A stretch of DNA of 16,075 nucleotides from Stramonita haemastoma (lineage: Eukaryota; Mollusca; Gastropoda; Neogastropoda; Muricidae): assembly GCA_030674155.1 (NCBI GenBank), contig CM060329.1, positions 25,204,675 through 25,220,749 on the forward strand, given 5' to 3'. The translations under genes were made by a program, and so were the position numbers. Each line of letters opens with the position of its first letter. Position 1 is the first letter of the stretch. Shown one piece after another: positions 1-7,316 of this stretch. Under the pieces are notes generated by a model. It saw nothing but the letters and a program-made list of their open reading frames with translations. It searched no databases and was not told the origin of the DNA.

Positions 1-501
1 GGACAGAGAGACAGAGAGAGTGACGTTGTTTGTTCAGTAAGTGCAGCTGTGGACAGATTGACAGAGAGAGTGACGTTGTTTGTTCAGTAAGTGCAGCTGT
101 GGACAGATTGACAGAGAGAGTGACGTTGTTTGTTCAGTAAGTGCAGCTGTGGACATATTGACAGAGAGAGTGACGTTGTTTGTTCAGTAAGTGCAGCTGT
201 GGACAGAGAGACAGAGAGAGTGACGTTGTTTGGTCAGTAAGTGCAGCTGTGGACAGAGAGACAGAGAGAGTGACGTTGTTTGGTCAGTAAGTGCAGCTGT
301 GGACAGAGAGACAGAGAGAGTGATAGGAACGTTGTTTGTTCAGTAAGTGCAGCTGTAGGACAGAGAGACAGAGAGAGTGACGTTGTTTGTTCAGTAAGTG
401 CAGCTGTGGACAGAAGAGACAGAGGAGTGACGTTGTTTGTTCAGTAAGTGCAGCTGTGGACAGAGACAGTGACGTTGTTTAATTAACACAGTTGTGGACA
501 G
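1..501. repeat. 50-bp minisatellite, about 10 copies
   Basis: Direct reading shows six perfect-length 50-bp units (1-300), then units at 301-357 (with a 6-bp insertion plus one extra base), 358-407 and 408-457, and a decaying last unit from 458. Each unit has a GACAGA-rich start, then TGACGTTGTTTG, then CAGTAAGTGCAGCTGT. Differences between units are mainly AGAG/ATTG in the first 10 bases and TTGTTC/TTGGTC in the middle. The array is truncated by the window edge, so its full length is unknown. It has no unique spacers, so it is not a CRISPR array. On the host-gene model it lies in the intron after exon 4. Confidence 0.95.
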
Positions 502-1645
502 GTACAATACAGTGCAGTACAGCACCGTGCAAAGCCGTACAGTACAGTACAGTACAGTGCATGTACAATACAGTACACTACTGCACAATACAAAACAGAC
601 AGTACAATGCATTACAATACAGTAACAGTACAATACATTACAGTACAATACAATACAGTACAGGTCGGAATAGTACAGTACAATACAATACAGTACAATA
701 CAATACAGTACAGGTCGGAATAGTACAGTACAATACAATACAGTACAATACAGCACAGTACAGTCCACCACAGTACAGGACAGTACATTACACTACAATA
801 CAGTACAGGACAGTACATTACACTACAATACAGTACAACACAATACAGTACAATACAGAACAGCACAAACAGTACAATACAACACACAGCACAGTACAGT
901 ACAGCACAGTAAGGTACAGAACAGTACAAACAGTACAGTACAGTACAAAACAGTACAATACAGTACAGTGCAACACAGTACAATACAACAATACAACAAC
1001 ACTAGCACAGCACAGTACAACACAGCACAGTACAACACAGCACAGTACAACACAGCACAGTACAACACAGCACAGCACAGAACATTAAACTACAGTACTA
1101 CAGTACAACACAACACAATACAATGCAGAAAAGTACAGTACAATACACACAGTACAACACAGCACAGTCCAGCACAAACACAACACAGTACAGCACAGCA
1201 CAACACAACAAAGTACAACACAGCACAATACAACACAACACAGTACAACACAGCACAGTACAGCACAGCACAATACAACACAGCACAGTCCAGCACAACA
1301 CAACACAGTACAACACAGCACAGACCAGCACAACACACAACACAGTACAACACACACCAGACCAGCACAAAACAACACAACACAGTACAACACAGCACAG
1401 TCCAGCACAACACAACACAGTACAACACAGCACAGACCAGTACAACACAACACAGCACAGTACAGCACAGACCAGCACAGCACAACACAGTACAACACAG
1501 TAAAGCACAGTCCAGCACAACACAACACACAACAACACAACACAGAACAACACAACACAGTACAACCAACACAGCACAGTCCAGCACAAAACACAACAAC
1601 ACAGTCCAGCACACACACAACACAACACACAACACAGCCCAGCCC
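502..1645. repeat. Pentanucleotide YACAR satellite
   Basis: About 1.15 kb is built almost wholly from 5-mers of the form TACAG, TACAA, CACAG and CACAA. The left half (to about 960) is dominated by TACAR and the right half by CACAR. Higher-order periods are visible: 50 bp at 663-762 (two GGTCGGAA-headed units), 30 bp at 771-830 (perfect duplication), 15 bp around 1005-1070, and a roughly 48-bp block repeated 112 bp apart (starts 1281 and 1393). Because 5 and 3 are coprime and the pentamers lack stops in several frames, long spurious open frames arise on both strands (Gln/Tyr/Asn/Thr-rich or Val/Leu/Tyr/Cys-rich). None is a gene. It is intronic on the host-gene model. Confidence 0.95.
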
Positions 1646-1658
1646 AGCCAGTGCAGAC

Positions 1659-1770
1659 CTGATGGATAGGGAAGCGGTCATTCAGGCCAGCTTCAGGGGT
1701 GGGGGTGTCCACCCCAGGGCCAGGATTTGCCGCTGCTCCATCAGCCAGGTGGCTGCCTCCATCGTCACGC
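1659..1770 (-). CDS. Cyclase-like gene, coding exon 4 (frameshifted)
   Basis: The minus strand reads GTGTGCAG / exon / CAG-GTCTGC. The frame begins GVTMEAATWLMEQRQILALG, then slips to another frame that reads GVDTPTPEAGLNDRFPIHQ. Both halves match the family block in which EAA..L...R is followed by GVDT and FPxH, so one G is missing from the run of four G (plus-strand CCCC at 1712-1715). Unrepaired, the frame stops shortly after. With the base restored the exon would be 113 nt and end in phase 0. Its acceptor has no good pyrimidine tract because an ATC/GAT repeat lies directly upstream, and its donor opens into the pentamer satellite. Confidence 0.75.
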
Positions 1771-4700
1771 CTGCACACCACATGGTCATTATCATCAGCA
1801 GCATCATCATTTTCATCATTATCGTCGTCATAGTCGTCGTCTCATCATTATCGTCATAGTCGTCATCATTATCAGTGTCATCATTATCGTCGTCGTCGTC
1901 ATCATTATCATCATTATCGTCGTCGTCGTCATCATTATCATCATTCATCATATCTTCATAATCCTATCATCATTATCGTCATAGTCGTCGTCATACATCA
2001 TCATCAGCGGCATCATTATCGTCTGTCGTCATCATCAACATTATCATGAACATGATCATCACCATCATCATCATCACGATCATCATCATTATCACGATCG
2101 TCACCACCATCACGATCATCATCATTATCATTATCCTCATTATCGTCGACATCATCAGACAGACAGACAGACAAAACAAACAGACAAAACAGACAGACAA
2201 ACAAACATGCAGATAGACAAAATAAACAGACAAAACAAAACAAACAGACAAAACAAAAAACAAACACACAAAACAAACACACAAACAAAACAAAACAGAT
2301 AGACAGACAAACACAGAGACGAACTGGGCATTTTGAAGGACTTGAAATCGGTCATGTTGTTTGTGTTGAAGACTTTGTTCCAGTCCGGATAGCGGCTGCC
2401 CCAGCCCGCGTTCAGAAAGACCACAGCCTTCTCTGGCATCTTGCCGTGCTGAGACTCCCAGGCCTGCGGAAAAACCAAAGTCAAAGTCTCATTTATTCCA
2501 TAGAAAAAAAAAAACTTATTATGTTGGGTACATGGAAATGCATACCTTCACCTTCACCTGTCCCTTAGTCCCGTGGACCGTGGGGGCACAACAAATGCAC
2601 ACATACAACCATTTAAATCGTCATAAGCAATCGAGGTTGCGCTCAATTGCTTATGATGATTTAAATGTTATTTAGAATAGAGAAAAACAAACTGTTATTA
2701 TAGATTTTCCTCGTTTTTTCTTGTGTGTGTTTTTTTTTAGTAAGGACAGAGAAAAAAACAAACTGTTATTGTAGATTTTCCCTCAGGTTTTTTTTTTATA
2801 AGAGCAGAGAAAAACAAACTGTCATTGTAGATTTTCCCTCTGTTTATTGTTACAAACAGAGAAGAACAAAGCCATTATTGAAAATTTTCCGACTGTTTAT
2901 TCTTAACAACAGTAAAAAAAATAATATAAAAAAGCCCCACCAAATACTGTTATGGTAAATTTGCTGTCTGTTTATCATGTTGAAAACACAGAAACAGAAC
3001 TGCTATTGTCGATTTTCTGTCTGTTTACTGTTAAAGAACAGAGAGACATAAACACCACTGTCATATCATTGTAGATTTTCCGTCTGTTTATGGTTAAAAA
3101 AAAATAGAGAAAAACAATATTTTTGTAGAAATTCTGCCTGTTTCTCTCTAAATAAAAAAGAAAATCAAACCTGCTGTTTTTTTAGTAAAATGTTCCTGTT
3201 TGTTTACTGCTAAAAACAGACAGAAACAAAGCATGGCTGTAAATTTTCAATCATCTTATTGTAAAAAAAAAAAAAAAAAAAAAAACACCGAGAAGAACAA
3301 AACTGTTCATGTACTTTGGTTGGTTGTTTGTTTTTAATTTGCCTCCTACCCAGAACAGAGAAAAAGAACAAGTATCTGACCTTGAGGTCGTCAAGAGTGA
3401 CCTTGTACTGGGGGTTGACCTTGACCTTGTCTCTGACGTCGACCACGACCCCAGACCCCACGAGATTCTGAACAGGAATCTGGTGTACGCGCCACCCTCC
3501 CTCCACAAAGTGAGAGGGAGAATCCATGTGGGTGCCCGTGTGTTCCGCCACATCGATCTTGTTGTTTTCTAACCTGTACAGGAGGTAAACGTAAAGGTTA
3601 AAAAAGGTCAAGGTGTCCCATAATCTAGCTATGTGGTCCTCAGGGAAGCTAGGCCTATTCATTCTTCTCTATGCCTCATTTTGTCCGAGGCACATACGAT
3701 GCTAGTAGAGTTCGTTTTATACCCTGTTTTAACATGATCTTGCAACTGCACAGTTTTATTCTGTATGTCAACATTTTGCGAGGTGACTGCCTCCGATATG
3801 GCCTGTGTGGTCGGCGGGGCTATAAACAACATGATTGGATTGGATTTACATAATGTCGATTGATTATCTCCAATATCTGCAACTACTTCCAGTTCATGTG
3901 GCACAATGGTAGGACAGATCATACTGTGCGATTTTTTTTTCACTGCTGTTTTATATTTACTGTCTTTTTCCGAATTATTGTTAAAATGATGTTGGACTAA
4001 CATGCCTTGGTTTTCTTTTAATAAGGTGTTCGGTAATCAGAAATCGGAAAGTATTCACTTTTGTACGGAGAAGTGGGAGAATGCGGTTTCTTCACACAAG
4101 CATCGTTTAGGCGATGGTTGAATTGTGAATCAAAGAAGTACACCTACCACCCAAGACAACAGAAGCCTCGCACAACTGCTTGGTGTCTTCCTATTTTAGA
4201 AACATAAGCGTTGTGTTCGTACTTCTTCTGCAGGGGAGGCAATAAGAACCCCCCCCTCCCCCCCCCCTTTCTCATCACATCAACATGCGTTATGCTGTCG
4301 TGTTTTATTGCCTTCGTTACGTTTGTTGTTATTGGAGGTTGTGGTGAATAGAAGCTGGGTCATTGTCTTTGTTATGTACGGTCAAGACAGTGGTGTCATC
4401 AATGGTGATGGGTGAAGTGATGGCATAGAAGCGCTTGCCATGGTTCCGCTGTTGCTGATAGTTAAAACTCCTGTTGGTATAATTGTCATTATCGTTTCAG
4501 TCAGTGTCCTCAACTTCATCATAATTATCATCCCATATTACTGTCATCAAAATCATCATCGTCGCCATCCTCATCATCATCATCATCATCCCTCATTACT
4601 GTCATCAAAATCATCATCGTCGCCATCCTCATCATCGTCATCATTATCCATCATCATCATCATCTTCATTTTCTTCTTCACTAACGTCACTATTACAAAT

Positions 4701-6296
4701 GACATCGTCATTATCAATGTCACCAAAACGTGAGGAATAGGTAAAGGTAGAGGTGTCCCATAACCTGTGTAGTCAAAGGAAAAAGGCGTCAGAGACCTCA
4801 GCTTCTCTAGGGGCCAGCATATTGAGGGTGGCGCCTATCGCCTCTCCCTCGCTGCTTTACCTTCCCTGACCCTAAAGAGGGCAGGTACCCATTGACAGCT
4901 GGGTGAACTGGGGGACTACACTGAAGCCAAGGCGCGCAAATGTCACCCATCCAGTTGGTAACCACGCTCAATGCTGCGAGTGCTCTGACCGCTGAGCTAT
5001 CCCGTCCACTGGAGAAGAGAGCGAACAGCAAAATAAGATACCCCCCTCCCCTCTCGTTCCCATCTTCCCGTACCCGTTTGGGCCCAAAACTTTCCCCCCA
5101 TCCATTAGACCATGAGTGGTGGTCTGGGTGCTAGTCTTTTGGATGATACGCTAAACCGAGGTCCCGTATGTTACACACCATTATTTAGCGCACGTAAAAG
5201 AACCATACAGTAACAAGAGGGTTGTTCTTGGCAAAATTATATAAGAAAAAAACCCACTGTGATAGGGAAACAAATACAGTTGAAAGCAGGAAAAAGAAGA
5301 CAAAATTAATAATAATAATGGTTGGCAGCTGTTCTTGTGGCGACGCACTCTTCCCGGGGAGAGCAGCTCGAATTTCACGCAGAGAAATCTGCTGTGACAC
5401 ATAGTGGTATCAAATTAAATGGTAAAAGGTGTAAGGGGGGCGGGATAGCTCAAAGGTCAGAGCCCTCGCTTTCCCCAAGTCAAAGTTAAGCAGCGTCGAG
5501 CGTGGTTACCAGTTGGATGGGTGACCGTTTGTGTGCCTTGGTTTCAATACAGTCCCCAAGTTCACACAGCTGTCGATGGGCACCTGCCCTCTTGAGGGTC
5601 ATGGAAGGTAAAGCAGCGAGGAGAGGAGATGGGCGCCGCCCTCAATATGCTGGCCCCCTAGAGAAGCTGAGGTCTCTAATGCCTCGCTACCCTACGACCG
5701 CTTAGGTTATGGGACACCTTTACCTTTTAACACACGGGACCTTGGTTTATCGTCTCATCTGAAAGACTAGCACCCACACCACCACTCATGATCAAATGGA
5801 TAGGGGGAAAAGTTTGGGGCCCAAACGGGATACTCACCACCCGCACACTCCGACCCGGACATTTTACTTTCTATACAGGCGCATTACCTCTATAGATCAC
5901 CGATTGGGAAACAAAGACAGTTGCAGACAGGAAAAAAGAAAGCAAAACAAAACAAAACAAATAATGGGTGGCAGATACACTTGTGGCGACGCGCTCTCCC
6001 CAGGGAGAGAGAGCAGCCTGAATTTCACAGCAGAGAAATCTGCTGTGACATAAAGGGGTTTAAAATAAATATTTTAAAAAATGATAACGCGATATATACC
6101 AGGTGTTGTACACGCTATTGTGGCCCCGAAACAGGATGGACAGATTCAGCCGGGGGTTGCTGGGCCATGTCAGACTCTCGCCTTCCTTCAGCTTGTACGT
6201 CATATCGATCACCGTGACGGCATGACCCCAGCCTAGTGACGTCATCGCCACCACACACGTCACAATGCTCAGTAAGGTGTTGACACCGTGGTTCAT
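1659..6296 (-). CDS. Secreted cyclase / kynurenine-formamidase-like hydrolase (spliced gene, 3' end outside window)
   Basis: Gene-level entry: coding segments 6296-6100, 3573-3381, 2463-2325 and 1770-1659 on the minus strand. Lengths are 197, 193, 139 and 112 nt. The phases chain correctly: 2 nt + 1 nt, then phase 0, then 1 nt + 2 nt. The predicted product starts with a signal peptide, then VIDMTYKL and TWPS (N-terminal strand of the family), then HTGTHMDSPSHF (HxGTHxDxPxH metal-binding motif), then VVFLNAGWGSRYPDW, then EAATWLMEQR and VDTP. Characterised members hydrolyse N-formyl-L-kynurenine (KynB) or isatin with bound Zn or Mn. The substrate here is unknown, and the signal peptide suggests a secreted or lumenal enzyme. 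About 214 residues are present; family members are usually about 210-260 plus any leader, so one or more exons lie left of the window. Exon 4 needs one extra base to stay in frame, so this may be a pseudogene or hold an assembly error. Confidence 0.85.
1786..2157. repeat. ATC/ATT/GTC imperfect trinucleotide array
   Basis: The plus strand is made of TCATCATTATCG and GTCGTCGTC-type blocks; translated on the minus strand this gives runs of Asp and Asn. It is low-complexity DNA in the intron between coding exons 3 and 4, reaching to within about 15 bp of the exon 4 acceptor. The open frames inside it are artefacts of the 3-bp period. Confidence 0.92.
2158..2318. repeat. CAGA/CAAA tetranucleotide-type array
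   Basis: The plus strand is CAGACAGACAGA then CAAAACAAACAGA variants, with one interrupted GATAGACA patch. It ends about 6 bp from the exon 3 donor, so the sense-strand intron starts directly in TCTG/TTTG-rich sequence. Confidence 0.9.
2325..2463 (-). CDS. Cyclase-like gene, coding exon 3
   Basis: On the minus strand a good acceptor (pyrimidine-rich TTTGGTTTTTCCGCAG) precedes GCC TGG GAG. The exon encodes AWESQHGKMPEKAVVFLNAG and continues WGSRYPDWNKVF to FKMP, ending one base into a codon. The donor is CCCA|GTTCGT, a weak match to consensus. The segment wE..hG.ip..avVfl.tGw is the recognisable family block after the metal motif. Splicing to exon 4 completes an AGC codon (Ser). Phase 0 at the start agrees with the phase at the end of exon 2. 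Confidence 0.85.
2607..2669. repeat. Inverted repeat / hairpin with ~24-bp arms
   Basis: Arm 2607-2631 (AACCATTTAAATCGTCATAAGCAAT by eye) pairs with arm 2646-2669, with one extra base and one mismatch, around a 14-bp loop. It lies in the intron between exons 2 and 3. It could be the relic of a small palindromic transposable element or an internal transposon hairpin. No target-site duplication was identified. Confidence 0.75.
2675..3330. repeat. Degenerate intronic minisatellite, ~53-79 bp unit, about 10-11 copies
   Basis: Repeated unit: CAGAGAAAAACAAACTGTTA, then TTGTAGATTTTC, then CTGTTTATTGTTAAAAA. Unit heads are recognisable near 2680, 2749, 2806, 2859, 2911, 2990, 3040, 3107, 3161, 3220 and 3290. 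Copies at 2680-2860 are the most alike and the rest are strongly diverged. A 23-base poly-A run (3263-3285) interrupts the last units. The array fills the intron up to about 50 bp from the exon 2 donor. No coding capacity is apparent. Confidence 0.85.
3381..3573 (-). CDS. Cyclase-like gene, coding exon 2 (metal-binding exon)
   Basis: The minus-strand acceptor TTACCTCCTGTACAG opens the exon with a single G that completes a codon, and the donor is AAG|GTCAGA. The peptide begins LENNKIDVAEHTGTHMDSPS and continues HFVEGGWRVHQIPV to VTLDDLK. The HxGTHxDxPxH motif supplies the metal ligands and the catalytic His of the cyclase / KynB superfamily; all of its key residues are present. The VxVDVR segment after it is also typical. 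The antisense strand has an unrelated open frame over the same span that is only a shadow. Confidence 0.93.
3598..3624 (-). repeat. Short SINE relic next to exon 2 acceptor
   Basis: On the minus strand, ATTATGGGACACCTTGACC followed by a T run closely matches the end of the SINE head module seen at 5707-5731 (GTTATGGGACACCTTTACC) and the minus-strand copy at 4741-4765. Similarity covers only about 27 bp, so it is a fragment. Its T run lies about 25-30 bp upstream of the exon 2 acceptor. Confidence 0.5.
3625..4248. other. Intronic sequence with no recognised feature
   Basis: Part of the large intron between exons 1 and 2. It holds one 114-codon open frame on the minus strand (4003-3659) with no family motif I recognise, and no exon-like borders or clear repeats. 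Confidence 0.4.
4249..4267. repeat. Poly-C tract (8C-T-10C)
   Basis: Homopolymeric C interrupted by one T, hence G-rich on the minus strand. Such runs are prone to length errors in assembly. Confidence 0.9.
4480..4690. repeat. CAT/CGT trinucleotide repeat with a 58-bp duplication
   Basis: The segment starting ATTACTGTCATCAAAATCAT at 4537 recurs at 4595, and both copies run into GTCGCCATCCTCATCATC. Around these lie imperfect CAT repeats. It resembles the 1786-2157 array in composition and is also intronic. Confidence 0.88.
4741..5012 (-). mobile_element. SINE head module, tRNA/5S-hybrid type, copy 1
   Basis: Read on the minus strand, the element begins near 5012 with GGGATAGCTCAGCGGTCAGA. 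TAGCTCAGCGG (4999-4989) is an exact match to the tRNA A-box consensus TRGYNNARNGG. It continues with GTGGTTACCAACTGGATGGG (within 4969-4942), which resembles the box C region of 5S rRNA genes, and then shares about 200 bp with copy 2, ending in GTTATGGGACACCTCTACC. Relative to copy 2 it lacks roughly 22-28 bp between the A box and the 5S-like part. It is transcriptionally relevant only as a pol III-type SINE, not as a functional tRNA or 5S gene. Confidence 0.8.
5082..5408 (+). mobile_element. SINE body and tail modules, copy 1
   Basis: Body: CCCGTTTGGGCCC, GAGTGGTGG, GGTGCTAGTCTTTTGGATGA, then TAAACCGAGGTCCCGTATG (to about 5172). Tail: GCGCACGTAAAAGAACC, TTGTTCTTGGCAAAA, an AAT-rich stretch, then CGACGCACTCTTCCCGGGGA and GAGAAATCTGCTGTGACA. 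Body and tail are on the plus strand, directly abutting the head module that lies on the minus strand. The body core recurs at 5738-5770 (minus) and 10473-10505 (plus), and the tail recurs at 5895-6055 (plus). Confidence 0.78.
5441..5731 (+). mobile_element. SINE head module, tRNA/5S-hybrid type, copy 2
   Basis: Starts GCGGGATAGCTCAAAGGTCA (A-box-like, one or two changes from consensus). From 5481 it carries AAGTTAAGCAGCGTCGAGCG, then TGGTTACCAGTTGGATGGG, then TGACCG. These closely track the 3' half of metazoan 5S rRNA, including the internal promoter box A, intermediate element and box C. The rest (GTCGATGGGCACCTGCCCTC, CAATATGCTGGCCCC, AGCTGAGGTCTCTAA, GTTATGGGACACC) matches copy 1 in reverse orientation and ends in TTTACCTTTTAA, where TTTT could act as a weak pol III terminator. 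Confidence 0.82.
5735..5835 (-). mobile_element. SINE body module, copy 2 (inverted relative to its tail)
   Basis: On the minus strand this gives CCCGTTTGGGCCCC, GAGTGGTGGTGTGGGTGCTA, GTCTTTCAGATGAGACGATA and ACCAAGGTCCCGTG, the same order as the plus-strand body at 5082-5172. It follows the plus-strand head directly and is followed by a plus-strand tail. Confidence 0.78.
5895..6055 (+). mobile_element. SINE tail module, copy 2
   Basis: Matches the copy 1 tail: GGGAAACAAAGACAGTTGCA, an AAAACAAAACAAA linker, GGGTGGCAG, TTGTGGCGACGCGCTCTCCC and GAGAAATCTGCTGTGACA. It ends about 45 bp from the exon 1 donor, so SINE material lies nearly against the first coding exon. The linkage to the preceding inverted body is abrupt. 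Confidence 0.78.
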
Positions 6297-6314
6297 GGCT
6301 GGTTTCACGGGTGT
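6100..6314 (-). CDS. Cyclase-like gene, coding exon 1 (signal peptide)
   Basis: The ATG at 6296-6294 (context CCAGCCATGA) opens a frame MNHGVNTLLSIVTCVVAMTS then LGWGHA-VTVIDMTYKLKEGE. The first 26 residues form a signal peptide with a hydrophobic core and a GHA cleavage site. VIDMTY is the first strand of the cyclase fold and TWPSNPRLNL follows. The exon ends ACCTG|GTATAT two bases into a codon (6100); joining to the single G of exon 2 gives Trp. The bases from 6314 down to 6297 are probably 5' UTR behind a possible acceptor TGACCTGTTACAG. An upstream in-frame GTG at 6308 is less likely as a start. Confidence 0.82.
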
Positions 6315-6458
6315 CTGTAACAGGTCATGTGTTAAGTCAAGTCAAGTTGTTGTTTTTTTATTTTCCAGATGGTACACTGTGTGTGTGTGTTAAAAGGTCA
6401 CCAGGTACTCGTGTTTACGTGTGTACAGAGATGTCTGTACTTATACGAGCGCTGATTA

Positions 6459-6656
<198 letters not shown>

Positions 6657-6718
6657 ATTCTTTTATTCGAGGATAATAGATAAGCACTCGTGTGCATTTT
6701 TACATCCAGTCCCCACCC
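6657..6718 (-). mobile_element. Retroelement 3' tail, copy 1 (severely truncated)
   Basis: On the minus strand: GTGGGGACTGGATGTAAAAA, TGCACACGAGTGCTTATCTA, TTATCCTCGAATAAAAGAAT, then the GCCTT array. The same ~65-bp tail occurs at 11227-11290, and its last part occurs in the SINE tails at 10140-10690. GCAC-ACGA-GTGC can form a stem-loop. Only the 3' end remains; to the right the homology stops in GA-rich DNA. Confidence 0.75.
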
Positions 6719-6840
6719 ATCTCAGAGAGAGACAGACAGACAGACATAGAGAGAGAGGCTCTACAGAGAGATCCAGAGATCCACTGAGAGAGAGAGAGTG
6801 AGAGACAGAGACAGACAGACAGACAGAGAGGCTCTGAGCA
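6719..6840. repeat. GA/CAGA-rich simple sequence
   Basis: Degenerate GAGAGA and CAGACAGACAGA with two GAGGCTCT palindromic-like patches (near 6756 and 6829). No coding signal. Confidence 0.85.
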
Positions 6841-6857
6841 GGCAAGGACTCCTAGAT

Positions 6858-6918
6858 GGGGAGGGGGAGGGGGATGTCTTGGGGATTTCTTCCACCAGAT
6901 GGGGGGAGGGGGGGAGGT
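6858..6918 (+). other. G-rich, G-quadruplex-prone stretch
   Basis: Contains GGGGAGGGGGAGGGGG followed by a GGGG about 7 bases later (6858-6884), then GGGGGGAGGGGGGAGG. This fits the G3+N1-7 pattern on the plus strand, the non-template-like (antisense) strand of the host gene. Confidence 0.6.
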
Positions 6919-7316
6919 ATGAGTTGAAATAGAGCCATACTAGGTCAGACAGGTCATGTCAGGCACAGCCTTGCCCAGGTTTAACTGAGCATCTTTCCGT
7001 GTTTAATTAAAGAAAAGATGGCTCCATTCACCTGCATCAGTGATTCAATTTCGTTTGTAGGCCAACTTCTGCACAGGTTGCTTTGCACTAACACTGTGCT
7101 CGAGCTCTAGAAGAGAGTTATGATGATGAGCAGTTTTTGTTAGTTTTTATGTTGTTGTTGTTTTGTTTTGCTTTTGGTCTGCACTGTTGACTGATACTTT
7201 TCTTGTGTACCGTTCATCACTGGGTAGAGAGGTTAGAGATACTGGCTTGATGTCATTGTCACAGCTGCGGGAAATGTGTTTTCATTGGGCTCGCGCCAAA
7301 TCGTCCCACTTTCATG
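6919..7316. other. Unannotated intronic stretch
   Basis: Roughly 400 bp with ordinary base composition apart from a GTTGTTGTT patch near 7150. I see no exon, repeat family or RNA gene. Confidence 0.4.

Noticed and set aside
1..501. CRISPR-like array of direct repeats
   Set aside because: The 50-bp units are contiguous with no unique spacers and the context is eukaryotic.
391..1781. Long open frames on both strands through the pentamer satellite
   Set aside because: They arise from a stop-free 5-bp repeat; products are monotonous Gln/Asn/Thr/Tyr or Val/Leu/Cys strings with no domain.
1682..2314. Asp/Asn-rich and Val/Ile-rich frames in the trinucleotide array
   Set aside because: Translation of ATC/GTC repeats; the only real coding piece here is exon 4 at 1659-1770.
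3309..3572. 87-codon plus-strand frame
   Set aside because: It is antisense to exon 2, which has the metal motif, correct splice borders and matching phase.
3659..4003. 114-codon minus-strand frame
   Set aside because: No recognisable family motif, no splice support, and it lies inside an intron.
4980..5002. Functional tRNA gene
   Set aside because: The A box is followed by 5S-like sequence, not a B box or cloverleaf; it is a SINE head.
5481..5527. Genuine 5S rRNA gene
   Set aside because: Only the 3' half region is present, with substitutions, inside a repeated SINE module.
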